Assembly (NCBI GenBank): GCA_037903475.1
Contig: JBAJFG010000095.1
Span: forward strand, 124,001-188,000
Length of the DNA: 64,000 bases
Reading direction: 5' to 3'
Source: Ancylostoma caninum
Lineage: Eukaryota > Nematoda > Chromadorea > Rhabditida > Ancylostomatidae
A program made the translations under genes and the position numbers. Shown in pieces: positions 34,708 through 45,194 of the stretch. The notes below the pieces were generated by a model that searched no databases, was not told where the DNA came from, and saw only the letters and a list, made by a program, of their open reading frames with translations. Each line of letters begins with the position of its first letter. The first letter of the stretch is position 1.

Positions 34708-35423
34708 TCATGACTTAGAATAACGGGCTTAGTCTGTTTTCATGTCTGCCTGTATGTATGTGTGTCGGACCGTTACGAAATTCTACATTTGGTCAGTGAT
34801 CGTGATTGTGAGATCATATAAAAGCCTAGGAATGGGTGTGGTATGGTTGAGTGGGGTAGGGATGAGATCGAGGAGAAAGTTGGACAATGTGTAACGGGTC
34901 CGTCAATGGAGTCCATACAGAAGGGCTGCGCCGGCGGCCCAAATTGGGGGGGGGGGGAGTCGGGTGCAACGCTGTGATAAGCTTCCGCCGGCACTCAAAA
35001 GTGGGGGAATCGGGTCCACCACTGTGATAAGGGTGCGATTGCGCCCAAAGATGGGGAAATTCATGACGATCCAGCGTTGTGATAAGGGCGCCTGCGTCCA
35101 GAAAAGGAAGTTCGTCACGGCCTAGGTGAATTTCTTCATGAATGGCGCCCTGGCACCCATTCCGGCTATTCCTTCTACCTATGTGACCTAGGTGCACGTT
35201 ATTCCAATATGTATTCCCCTCCTCATTCCAGTCCATTTGTATCTGAATCGACCCCACCCTTCACTCTGTTTTTATACATGGGCAGACCTTTATCACTTGA
35301 GTTACCACAACAACCAGCTAAAGATAGATTATTTCAAGAGAGCATTCTCACTGAATCGGCTACGTCCAACTAACAACGGCCAATAGGGTCAGTCAAATAA
35401 AATTAACTCTCCCACGTGGAGGA
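34708..35423 (+). mobile_element. Helitron-like element, copy 1 (3' truncated)
   Basis: It begins A|TCATGACTTAGAATAACGGG, the same 5' end as the copy at 37743-39801 (A|TCATGACTTATAATAACGGG). It continues with GTGTGTC...ACGAAATTC, the conserved GAGATCATATAAAAG block, then about four diverged ~50 bp minisatellite units (34915-35125). The downstream block CTTTATCACTTGAGTTACCA followed by CAACAACCAGC is shared with 46540-46570. The 3' hairpin terminus is missing; a MITE sits at the break. Confidence 0.7.
34915..35125. repeat. Minisatellite inside Helitron copy 1 (~4 units)
   Basis: Diverged units ending in GTGATAAG(GGTGCG) with CGGGTCCACCACTGTGATAA and GGGGGAATCGGG. They match the A-type (50 bp) unit of the 38.3-39.7 kb array in inverted orientation. 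A 12-base G run is included. Confidence 0.75.
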
Positions 35424-35439
35424 ATATATATATATATAT

Positions 35440-35933
35440 CAGTGGCGGACGCAGAAAGTGGGCGGGAGGGGGGGCGTGGGAAGAAAAGTGGGGTCTCCGC
35501 CGTTTTGGGGACCCAGACGGAAAATAAAATTAATAATAATATTAATTATAATAATAAACAATAAATAAAAAATATATTAAAAATAATAATAAAAATAAAC
35601 AATTAAAAATAAACTAACACAAGATTTTTATTTGTATTGTAAAGTAATTTCGAAAATTTGGCGACCCATTCTCGGGGGGGGCGGGGGGCGCGCCCCCCCG
35701 AGAATGGGTCGCCAAATTTTCGAAATTACTTTACAATACAAATAAAAATCTTGTGTTAGTTTATTTTTAATTGTTTATTTTTATTATTATTTTTAATATA
35801 TTTTTTATTTATTGTTTATTATTATAATTAATATTATTATTAATTTTATTTTCCGTCTGGGTCCCCAAAACGGCGGAGACCCCACTTTTCTTCCCACGCC
35901 CCCCCTCCCGCCCACTTTCTGCGTCCGCCACTG
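35440..35933. mobile_element. Perfect 494 bp palindrome made of two MITE halves
   Basis: Both arms start CAGTGGCGGACGCAGAAAGT at the outside and run to a CCCCCCCGAGAATGGGTCGC centre near 35686, with no mismatch that I can see. A single normal copy (279 bp) with the same CAGTGGCGGACGCAG ends is at 50541-50819. Both are flanked by TATATATA, consistent with an 8 bp target such as hAT elements use; superfamily is inference. The palindrome may be a head-to-head dimer or an assembly fold-over. Confidence 0.9.
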
Positions 35934-35960
35934 ATATATATATATATATATATATATATA

Positions 35961-36175
35961 CAGTTGAATGCGTATGTGCCCTGTACAATGACTTGCGGGG
36001 GGCACCCGATGTACCAAGTCAGTGCTTCATCCTCCCAGACTCCTCTGGTACCAATTTACCGACCCCGGAGGGATGGAAGGCTTGGTTGGCCTCGGGCGGG
36101 ATCGAACCATCGATCGTGTGCGTGCGCAGCGAGCCTCTTACCACTGCGCCACACGCGCCCCCCTATGCATTCAAC
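35961..36175 (-). mobile_element. SINE-like element with tRNA-type promoter boxes
   Basis: On the minus strand, an A-box-like TGGCGCAGTGG (36141-36151) and a B-box-like GGTTCGATCCC (36098-36108) are spaced as in a tRNA gene, but the acceptor stem does not pair. The unit is bounded by inverted GTTGAATGCGTATG / CTATGCATTCAAC. It is best read as a tRNA-derived short element. No poly-A tail is evident and it is not a functional tRNA. Confidence 0.55.
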
Positions 36176-36264
36176 GCCTCTACGATGCCCAGAAGAAGTC
36201 GAATGCGTGGCGCATCCCTCGTGACGGGATTGATTAACGCCGACCACTTTATCCTTTATATATA

Positions 36265-36717
<453 letters not shown>

Positions 36718-36719
36718 TA

Positions 36720-37225
36720 GGGACACCAGATTTTTTGTTGTAGCGTGCTCCATCATGAATCAATCGATCTGATTTTTTGTCCATTAAATTCAGGATGTGA
36801 AATACCCTCTTCGGACTTACCATTCATCAACATCATCAATATATAAGAACTTTATAGAGAAAGATAAAAAAACCAGTGTTTCAAAATTATAGCAACACAT
36901 GGACTCGATGAGACGATTTACCCAGAAGACTAAAACTAGCAGTGCAGTTGTTACCATCGGGTTATTCCCTATCCAATGCTAATCCAAACCTTCGCTGCTT
37001 CAAACTCGCGAAGGCGTTCCAGAAGAGGTTAAGCCTAACATTGATCTCAGTTCCTTGAACTGGCTTTAAAGTTCTTCAGCATAAAAATTCTAGATGCATT
37101 AGGCATGTATCCATCTAGAATTTGTTTTAGAACCATTTTCCGCTAGAAATGAGTGTTCACAGGCGTTTTTCAAGCAAAAGGTTCGAGTTTGTGTTAGCTT
37201 TATCGTGCTGTGGTGGCTTGACCCA
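36720..37225. other. No recognised feature
   Basis: AT-rich sequence between the TA microsatellite and the next foldback element. Nothing could be assigned. Confidence 0.4.
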
Positions 37226-37228
37226 CGG

Positions 37229-37731
37229 GGTAACTGCACTGCCTTTAACCAAAGCAAACTTTTGTCCGCAATAACCACTCAGATGTGGTGTAGAATGATC
37301 AGTAAGTGTCACTACTCTAAATTCTATTTGATAAGAGGCGATGAACAGCCTAGGACATGCACGGCACGAGATCCAATCGAAACTGTACACAGTCGCTTCC
37401 GAAACCCCATCATAAAAATGGAACATATCTATGGCCTTAATTCTTCAATAAGGCCTCTTTTCTTCTTGAATCGATCAAATTCTCTCTTATTCATAAGATC
37501 AAATAATATTTCTAGAGAAAAGAATTAGTTTCTCGAGACGGTACTTGGGAGGCAAAATGGCTTGTTCGAGCATGTTATGTCGTGCACGGCTTAAGTTGTT
37601 CAATGTCTTTGTATCACCTAGAATTCAACGTAGGGACATTTAGCAAATACTCTGTGATCATTCTACACCACATCTGAATGGTTATCGCTGACAAAAGTTA
37701 GCTTTGGCTAAAAAAAAGTGCTGTTATTCCC
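37229..37731. mobile_element. Foldback element, ~500 bp
   Basis: Left arm 37229-37375 (ACCAAAGCAAACTTTTGTCC, GATGTGGTGTAGAATGATCA) is inverted at 37560-37731 (TGATCATTCTACACCACATC, GACAAAAGTTAGCTTTGGCT). It is non-coding; the 107-codon frame across it is incidental. It abuts the 3' end of Helitron copy 2. Confidence 0.8.
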
Positions 37732-37742
37732 GTTATATTATA

Positions 37743-39801
37743 CCAGTCTGGCCGTCCGGCTGACGCCTGACTTCCAGACTTTTCCTAATGCTCGCTTCGC
37801 TCGCATGGCTTCATCCCTTCTTCATTCAAATAAAGTCACAGCTATTCCACATTTTTGCTATAATGTGTGCCACACCCTTTCCATTGCTTTTTCTCATGTA
37901 AAAATGCACTTATCAAAGAGGATTAACCTTCTCGAAGCAATTTTATCATCTGCTCAACTGAAAATGCTTTTCGTAACTATATATAACTGGTTCAACCTGG
38001 ATTGACCGCAGAAAATGGTCTATGATTCTTTGTTTGTTATAACTGGTCAAGTGATAAGAGTCAGTTAGAACATATAAAAGTGGAGGGTGCGGTGTGTTCA
38101 TAAACAAATGAGAAGAGAAGAACGCGGGGGAGGACGTAAGGAGGGAGGATTCACACGGATTGCATACCAATCCGCGCAGTGGTCTGACATCTAGTTTTTT
38201 TTACGATTGATGTTAGACGCCATCGAATCGATTTAACAAATATGGACCTAACTCATGGCATTTCCCTGAGCAGTGGACACCGGCGCACCCCTCCTGCATA
38301 GCTATATTTTCAGGAGCTCCTCCACTTTTGAGCGCAGGCGCACCCTTATCACAACAGTGGACCCGTCTCCCCACTTTGGGCGCCGCCGCACCCTTATCAC
38401 AGCAGTGGACCCGTCTCCCCCACTTTGGGCGCCGGCGCACCCTTATCACAGCTGTGGACCCGTTTCCCCCCACGTTGGGCGCCGGTGCACCCTTATCACA
38501 GCAGTGGACCCGTCTCCCCCACTTTGGGCGCCGGCGCACCCTTATCACAGCAGTGGACCCGTCTCCCCCCACTTTGGGCGCCGGCGCACCCTTATCACAG
38601 CAGTGGACCCGTCTCCCCCCACTTTGGGCGCCGGCGCACCCTTATCACAGCAGTGGACCCGTCTCCCCCACTTTGGGCGCCGGCGCACCCTTATCACAGC
38701 AGTGGACCCGTCTCCCCCCACTTTGGGCGCCGGCGCACCCTTATCACACCGTTGGACCCGACCCCAGGCGTTTCTCCACTTGTGGACGCTAGCGCACCCT
38801 TATCACGCTGTTTGACCCGACTCCAGGCGTTTCCCCGCTTTTGGACGCCGGTGCACCCTTATCACGCTGTTTGACCCGACTCCAGGCGTTTCCCCACTTT
38901 TGGACGCCGGCGCACCCTTATCACACCGTTGGACCCGACTCCCGGCGTTTCCTCACTCTTGGACGCCGGCGCACCCTTATCACACCGTTGGACCCGACTC
39001 CCGGCGTTTTCTCACTTTTGGACGCCGGCGCACCCTTATCACACCGTTGGACCCGACTCCAGGCGTTTCCCCACCTTTGGACGCCGGCGCACCCTTATCA
39101 CACCGTTGGACCCGACTCCCGGCGTTTCCTCACTCTTGGACGCCGGCGCACCCTTATCACAGCAGTGGACCCGTCTCCCCCACTTTGGGCGCCGGCGCAC
39201 CCTTATCACAGCTGTGGACCCGTTTCCCCCCACGTTGGGCGCCGGCGCACCCGTATCACAGCAGTGGACCCGTCTCCCCCCACTTTGGGCGCCGGCGCAC
39301 CCTTATCACAGCAGTGGACCCGTCTCCCCCCACTTTGGGCGCCGGCGCACCCTTATCACAGCCGTGGACCCGTCTCCCCCCACTTTGGGCGCCGGCGTAC
39401 CCTCATCACAGCAGTGGACCCATCTCCCCCACTTTTGAGCGCCGGCGCACCCTTATCACAGCAGTGGACCGGTCTCCCCACTTCTCGGCGCCGGCGCACC
39501 CTTATCACAGCGCTGGACCCGTCTACCCCACTTTGAGACGCCGGCGTACCCTTATCACAGGGGTGAACCTATCTCCTCCACTTTGAGGCGCCGGCGTACC
39601 CTTATCACAGTGGTGGACCCATCTCCTCCATTTTGGGGGGCCGGCGCCCTTATCACAGCGATGAGTCTGCAAACAACCTAAAGATATGATTGGTATAGGA
39701 CAACCACCCTACCATCCCTTCAGAACAGGATGAACGAATTTCGTGACACGCAGACACACACACACTTACACACAGACTAAGCCCGTTATTATAAGTCATG
39801 A
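37743..39801 (-). mobile_element. Helitron-like element, copy 2 (full length, 2,059 bp)
   Basis: On the minus strand it starts A|TCATGACTTATAATAACGGG (39801) and ends with a hairpin (AGGCGTCAGCCGGAC-type; GTCCGGC/GCCGGAC in its sister), then GGCCAGACTGG|T (37743). Helitrons characteristically have 5' TC, a short 3' hairpin, CTRR and insertion between A and T; all are seen. There is no helicase, so it is non-autonomous. A 26-unit minisatellite fills the middle. The 3' side carries CTTATCACTTGACC-type and GCGAGCGAAGCGAGCAT blocks shared with copy 3. Confidence 0.8.
38335..39660. repeat. 50/59 bp minisatellite, ~26 units, A-B-A block order
   Basis: A units (50 bp) read ACCCTTATCACAGCAGTGGA, CCCGTCTCCCCCCACTTTGG, GCGCCGGCGC. 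B units (59 bp) read ACCCTTATCACACCGTTGGA and carry ~9 extra bases (AGGCGTTT region). Order is ~9 A (38342-38738), 7 B (38738-39152), then ~10 A. Neither 50 nor 59 is divisible by three, so frames rotate and stay open for 150-230 codons in all phases; these are not genes. Confidence 0.97.
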
Positions 39802-39809
39802 TATATACA

Positions 39810-40535
39810 TATACATATATATCCTCTTATATAAATCATGGTGGTGCAACAAAATTTTCTAGAGCGCAGACGCAAGGAGACTACCACGTGATCGCATGCG
39901 CTCGCCGTGAGACTCAGTTATAGACTGTGTCTCGCGAGGATGCGAAGCTGACAAGGCATTCGGCCGATGTTTCGTCATAGGTGCATAGACGTAGTGGAAG
40001 TCTGGTGCATTCGGGATTTCGCGGCTGGACCAGCGGCTAGCGGTCTCGAGTCCTCCAGGCAAGACAGCGTTTACAACGATTTTACGATGCGTACCAGCAA
40101 TGTACGGAGCAGAGTCCCCTATCTACTGGAGCTTTCTCATTGACTTCGCTCAACTTTGGAACGGTGGACGATAATCACTTCGAAAAGAAGTGTGCATACT
40201 GTGGAGGATGTAGCAAAGAGTTCGCTCGGTTTCCTCACTTGGGATATGCTCTTTGGGCACCTCTTTTTGAGGTCACATGGCGGTTATGCAGCTTGTAGAT
40301 TCGTTTGTTTCTAAGAAGTGCAGTACAGTCAAATACACAGGATGAAGAACGCGCCACCATAAGCTGTTGTAACATTTTCTGAAACCAGTTGTGCAACTTG
40401 TGCAATTGATCAAACTTTCTAAATATTTCCTAACTTTGTTCCATCACTTTCGAGACTTGCAAAGAGTGCGGTTGCAGTGATGACAGACGAGACCTTCCAC
40501 AAATTCGCTAATGAAAAGTACCAGCTGCTCCTGTC
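39810..40535. other. No supported gene
   Basis: A minus-strand 67-codon frame (39859-40062) and several short ones are present. No splice-flanked exon or element terminus was recognised. Confidence 0.35.
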
Positions 40536-40539
40536 TATG

Positions 40540-42918
40540 CTATGGTTTAACTTTGTTTACGTATTTGTCAACGGCGCAGAAGAGCTTCGTATAATTTCCT
40601 TTGGTTCTAGCGCCAAACTCATCGCATGACTGAGAAACGATATTCGGCAAAAATGCACTTTCCGTAGAATCGATTATAGGTTTAGAAGTAGGCCGTTTCT
40701 TTTCTGAGAAAAATTTTCTGCAGCTTTCAACGTGAAGACAGTGAAGGGATTTTGCACAAGAAATCATTCATGAGCTCTCCAGTTCCAGGTTAGCGACTAC
40801 CGTACTCCTCCAGTTTCGAGCAGTTGGAATGCACCACATGGGCGCTTTGAAGGAGCAAGCATGTGCTACACCGCACCACCGTATTGGCTTCCGTGTTGAT
40901 TGTTTAAAAGAAACAAAGGATGAAATCGACGACGGTCCTTATGGCGCATCGCTTACGAATCCCCTTGTGACTTCCTTTGAGCTGCGCTCAAAAATGGAGA
41001 TAAAATTGACCGGACATAGTCTCATATTGTTCGCCGTATTGTTTTTTGTGCGTTATGAAGGAACCCGTCACATTTATGCCAAATACTGAGATTTCCACTA
41101 GCCATTCCAAGCGGACAATACTTTTGCCGCACCCTGTAAGTGCCGTGGATCATTTCCTATCAATTGCTTTTCTCTTCACGAATAATGTAACCGTTTTCCT
41201 AAATACCCGTTTTACCTCGTTTTCCATCGCATTAAACGCAACCATCCATTTTAAAGAGAACGATTATCTCCGACACCACCTAGCACGACTTCATTAGTGC
41301 AGCAAATCTAGCTCAAAAAGGCAAGAAATATTAAAGAGGTCTGAAGAGCCACTCTTACTACTGAAAGGATAGCAAAGTAGTGGATGCTTGCCTCCGAGAG
41401 GCCAATTTTAGCCTGTAGGATGTCATTTGCTATGAAAATGCACTTTGAAGGATAGGGGGCGATTATCCACTAGGTTTTGCTCTAGATGTAAAAAAGAAGC
41501 ACCGTGGATGTTAAATCCCAGCAACATCTAATTTCAACTGAATCACTTTGCGAAAAAAAAACATGCAAGAGGACAGTGTTAGCTGACCACACATTCGGGA
41601 TGCTGGAATAAAACGTAATTCTACTCCTAACCATCCTACGGACCTGAAGGATTCCCAAACAACCAACAGGACCACAATTTGAGTCGTCTCAAAAAATGTG
41701 ATTTTTCACGGAGGTGGAACTGAAGAGCTGCTCCATCTTTGGGTGCATTTGCAGACGAGGTAAGAAGATATATAATATAGAAGCAAAATTAATCGTTGTG
41801 ATTGCTATCGATTGCGAAGAACTATGATTTCGATGCCTACTGAAAACCACACAAACTTATTGCCCAACCCTATATATGCAGATTAGCTGCACCTTAAGGG
41901 GCTTGCAGACTTTCGCCGCTGCGACAGTTGCTCACGGTTAGGCATAGGCCAGCGGCGTTGCGGCGGTGTCGCCGCGGCAACGGTCGACAAGAGCTTGCTT
42001 ACTTTTTCGCGGCGGCGACGCCCAGCGACGCGCAGTAATGAATGACAGTGGAGGTATTTTGCTGCCAAGAGGCAACTTTTGTTTCGGCGGCGGCAGTCCC
42101 GCTGATACAAGAGTATGCAAGGCCTTTTAGACAACACTTCTAAACACATATATTTCGTTTTGATCTTCAGGGTCAGTTTTCTGCACCGCCCTCGTCAGGA
42201 GAAGAAATAAGGTGGGATTCTGCCTTCAAAGCGGTGCCTCAAACCTTAAAGGCAGTGTGTCACCTCGTTTCCGTGCCTGAGCTTTCACCAGATTCTGAAT
42301 CTCCTCGACACTCTGAATCCAAAGGTATACCTAAAATATTACAAAAAGATCTTCAAACCCTACTTTTGAACGTTTTTTGGGTCTGGATCTGTAACAGTTT
42401 GTCGAGCTGAGTGGACGCGTGGAGTCGTCGATCTCATCGATCGGACAAGTCTAGACGTGTTGGCCAACACTGCAGACGTGGCGGGCAGCCAGCACATTCA
42501 CGGACCGCTCCGCTCCGGTGTCCGTGAACTGCACTTTGGGACCCTCCGAAAACGGGGTTTTCGTCATTTTTATGAGTATTGACGTACATCGTCGTACATA
42601 TTTCGAATTAGCGTGACAAGGAGGTTTAGAGTCCGTTGATATCTACAACTCACGAAACGAGCAGACACACTGCCTTTAAGTGCTTCACTGCAATCTGCTG
42701 AGTGAACCTTGTGCTCTCCGTTGCCAGAAGATCCTTTGCTTATCATCCTGAATTACCTTGCTATCGCAAACAAAATTTCCGTTCCGAATGTCGTAAAATG
42801 CTGAAGGTGCAGCGACAGCATCGTCCACAGATTCTTTTAATAGCAGCATACGAAGCGCAACGAAAGAAACTGCCTCCACCGTGCGAATGGAACCAGATGC
42901 TGTTATAATGTGAGATAC
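40540..42918 (-). CDS. Divergent gamma-glutamyltranspeptidase-like C-terminus, three exons
   Basis: Three minus-strand exons join in phase: 42918-42757 (acceptor TTTTATTTTTTAG, donor AGCAAG|GTAATT), 42330-42264 (acceptor TTTGTAATATTTTAG, donor ACGAG|GTGACA) and 40703-40540 (acceptor ATTTTTCTCAG, ending TAG). The first reads VSHIITASGSIRTVEAVSFV, ALRMLLLKESVDDAVAAPSA. This resembles the small-subunit region of gamma-glutamyltranspeptidases (…GASGG..I..A...V....L....S..EAV.APR…), which act on glutathione at the cell surface. The Gly-Gly of the usual SGG is not kept and the tail (FGARTKGNYTKLFCAVDKYV) is only loosely alike, so a non-enzymatic or decayed relative, or an unrelated protein, is possible. 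The catalytic threonine region was not found upstream. Confidence 0.38.
40829..41297 (+). other. Two overlapping plus frames, not supported
   Basis: 40829-41089 and 41046-41297 are open but lack splice evidence. They lie inside the proposed 1.6 kb minus-strand intron. A CCGCACCCTGTAAG motif here resembles a transposon end (inverted CAGGGTGCGGCAAAAGT), but no partner was found. Confidence 0.25.
41880..42125. repeat. G+C-rich dispersed repeat
   Basis: GGCATAGGCCAGCGGCG and following CG-rich blocks are related to the inverted stretch at 23850-23990 (GCACCGCTGGCCTATGC). CTTGCAGACTTTCGCCGC at one side matches GACTTGCGGACTTTTGTCGG there. The frames on the minus strand are incidental. Likely a MITE within an intron. 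Confidence 0.5.
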
Positions 42919-42959
42919 CTAAAAAATAAAATTTGAACAGCTAAGTAGGAGACCCTGCT

Positions 42960-43470
42960 TACCATTTGATGTGTACCTATGCAGGTGTATGTCTTGCCTT
43001 AGGTTGGTCCAAAAGCTTCGCACCAAGATTTGATTTTGGAGCAAGAACGAACTGTCGACAACACTTGGCTGCGGCTCTACAACAATAGTCAACTGCTGTT
43101 AGTTTGAGTCGCCAGACGAATTGAGCGTATCGCAGTCAACCACAAGAATGAGTGTGCGTCAGCCTTTGCTTCGGCTTCCACACAGGAGGTTCCACAAGTC
43201 TCTGCCACTAGTAGTGGAGGTGTCTTCTAACATTTGTGTTCATATTCACAACTGAGCTATGCACAAATAATTACCATTTTTTCTTCCAGTGGGCTAGCTC
43301 TTCCTCATGTTTTTAACGAACGATTAAGCTTGTCCAAAGAGACTTAAGACTTTTCATGGCCCCAAAGAAATTTGGAGTCTGTTTGGAAAGTTCAGAGAAA
43401 ACCCGAGATGAATTCCACCCTCACAGTGTGCGCGTCAGCCGTCATTGCCTCACCCTCGGTTCTCCTGGCT
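42960..43470. other. Possible solo transposon end, no gene
   Basis: TTAGGTTGGTCCAAAAGCTT at 43010 looks like a mariner terminus, but no inverted partner was found within the neighbourhood. The rest shows no supported exon. Confidence 0.25.
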
Positions 43471-43479
43471 TGTCTCACT

Positions 43480-43610
43480 ACAGGGCTGAGATTCATGACC
43501 GCGCTCACAAACCATAGCCACGGTTTGCGCTAGCCAACCGCCTGGCTAGCCAAGCCAGGGGTTTGGCGGCGGAGTGATTCACGAAAATTTTAGGCGTGCG
43601 GCTCGCTAGC
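43480..43610. mobile_element. MITE of the 'GGGATTCATGA' family
   Basis: CAGGGCTGAGATTCATGACC through GGAGTGATTCACGAAAATTT, with GCTAGCC-rich inverted core. Related to 25848-26018, 47093-47150 and 52377-52527. Confidence 0.45.
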
Positions 43611-43742
43611 CAAGGCTGTACTGTGTGTGCCTGCGTACAGGTCAAGTTACAGTATCTTGAAAAGCTGTCACAACTCGCAATTTGCAAGCGCTAGAAAGAC
43701 GGAGAAGTTCTGACGTTCGCGTGCACTCGAAACACACCATCA

Positions 43743-44279
43743 ATGGAGGGGACCAGCGCCTCAGGGCAGTTTCAAAGGACAAGACGCGCAGTAAGAATCA
43801 GGTAAGTTTTCGTGGTGTTTCTTATGTTTTTTTTTCAATTTTTCGCAAGAATTAACTCTAAATGTTTGCATTCCTCCTTTCCAATCTGCGGTTATTATTT
43901 TTTTTTCGTGCTTCTATTTTTTCGAATGGAGGTTTCCAACGAATGGTTTTACTCCGTCCTTCGAACGTGTTTTTTTTTGTTGCCACTCGCTTCCGGGCCA
44001 CTTCGATTATGGTACTGGATCCAGAAAATGAAGTGTGGTTCTTTTCATTTGTTTTTCTTTCTTCTATAAGTTTTAAGGAGCTTTCGTCCCATTTGCGGAC
44101 AACGGTGAGTTCCTAATTGAATGTTTAGTTGTTGAGAACACCTATTTTTTTTCTCAATTTCATGGCTTCTTCTAACCTACTTGGTCTTCACCCGACTGCC
44201 CTTACTCTTCATTTGCAAGCACTTTTTTCAGGATTTCCGCAAAACTTTGGATTTTTCACACTTTTGCGGCCCGTCGTGA
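43743..44279 (+). CDS. Tiny three-exon gene candidate (46 codons)
   Basis: Exon 1 43743-43801 begins ATG (MEGTSASGQFQRTRRAVRI) and ends AATCAG|GTAAGT, a consensus donor. Exon 2 44071-44104 (after CTTCTATAAG) reads FKELSSHLRTT and ends ACAACG|GTGAGT. Exon 3 44232-44279 follows ACTTTTTTCAG and reads DFRKTLDFSHFCGPS, then TGA. Phases fit at both junctions, and an AATAAA lies 45 bases after the stop (44324-44329). Exons may be missing in the first intron. The basic, short product has no recognised family. Confidence 0.4.
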
Positions 44280-44334
44280 TATCTCTCACCATATCTCTGA
44301 ACTCACAACTCGAGTAATCTTGCAATAAAAAAAA

Positions 44335-45190
44335 TGAAAAGAATATCAAAGGTCGGAAAATGAAAAGTCCATAATTTTGCGCAAACATGAAAAGGGAATG
44401 CATGCAGAGTGCTGAAGCAGTCGAGTAAATACCGATTAGGTGAAATCGAAGAATAAGATTGCGAAATAAATAAGCGTTTTCAACAATTAGTCACTCAATT
44501 AGGAACACACCGTTGACAGATGCTCGTGTGCTCACCGAAACCTGAAAAAAAAGAACATCCTTCTTGTTTTTGGGTCCAGTAATGTAATCGAAGTGGGCTC
44601 CAGAGCGAATGATAACAAAAAAACCGGCTTCAAAAACGAAACAAACTCAGAACACCTGCATTGAAAAGATTGAAACCACATTGATATTGATGAAAGCAAC
44701 AACACGATATTGTAACAAATGGAGACTGCAAACGTTCAGAATTGATTCTTCCCACCTGATTCGTTTTCCGGCGACTAGTAACAACCACCCTCAATATCAT
44801 TATCCTCATTGTAATTTCAATTATGACTCGGAATGAATTTGCCTCGATGTCTGAATTTACATTTCCTTCTCGATCAATTTTGTACTAGCCCATCCTTTTT
44901 GAAACTGGACACTTGAAGAAGGAACGTTGCCAGCAAAATGTCGTAGTTATGAATTTGGAGGGAGCGTCATCAATTTGGTCATCAAAATCAAGAACCAGAT
45001 CCGAACAAAAAACACAATTCTTCGTATTATAGTGTCTGTAAAGATTGCCTGTGACAAGCAAATAGAGACTGCACATATCTCTCTAGCGCTAAACTCGTCC
45101 ATTAAAAGGAAAACTGAAATAAAAAAGTCTACAGTAAGTGCGCACATTCAAAAGGTTTTTGACAGGAACCAAATCATACTTTGTATATAT
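44335..45190. other. No supported gene
   Basis: Short frames on both strands only. A polyadenylation-like region at the left belongs to the small gene candidate. Confidence 0.4.
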
Positions 45191-45194
45191 TACA

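Noticed and set aside
36090..36160. Functional tRNA gene
   Set aside because: A and B boxes are present but the acceptor stem does not pair and the sequence sits inside a short element.
38273..39586. Long proline/histidine-rich proteins (150-230 codons) in several frames
   Set aside because: 50 and 59 bp units rotate the frame and contain no stops; several frames are open at once and the sequence is a minisatellite inside a mobile element.
38335..39660. CRISPR array
   Set aside because: Units are directly adjacent without unique spacers, and the context is a eukaryotic transposon.
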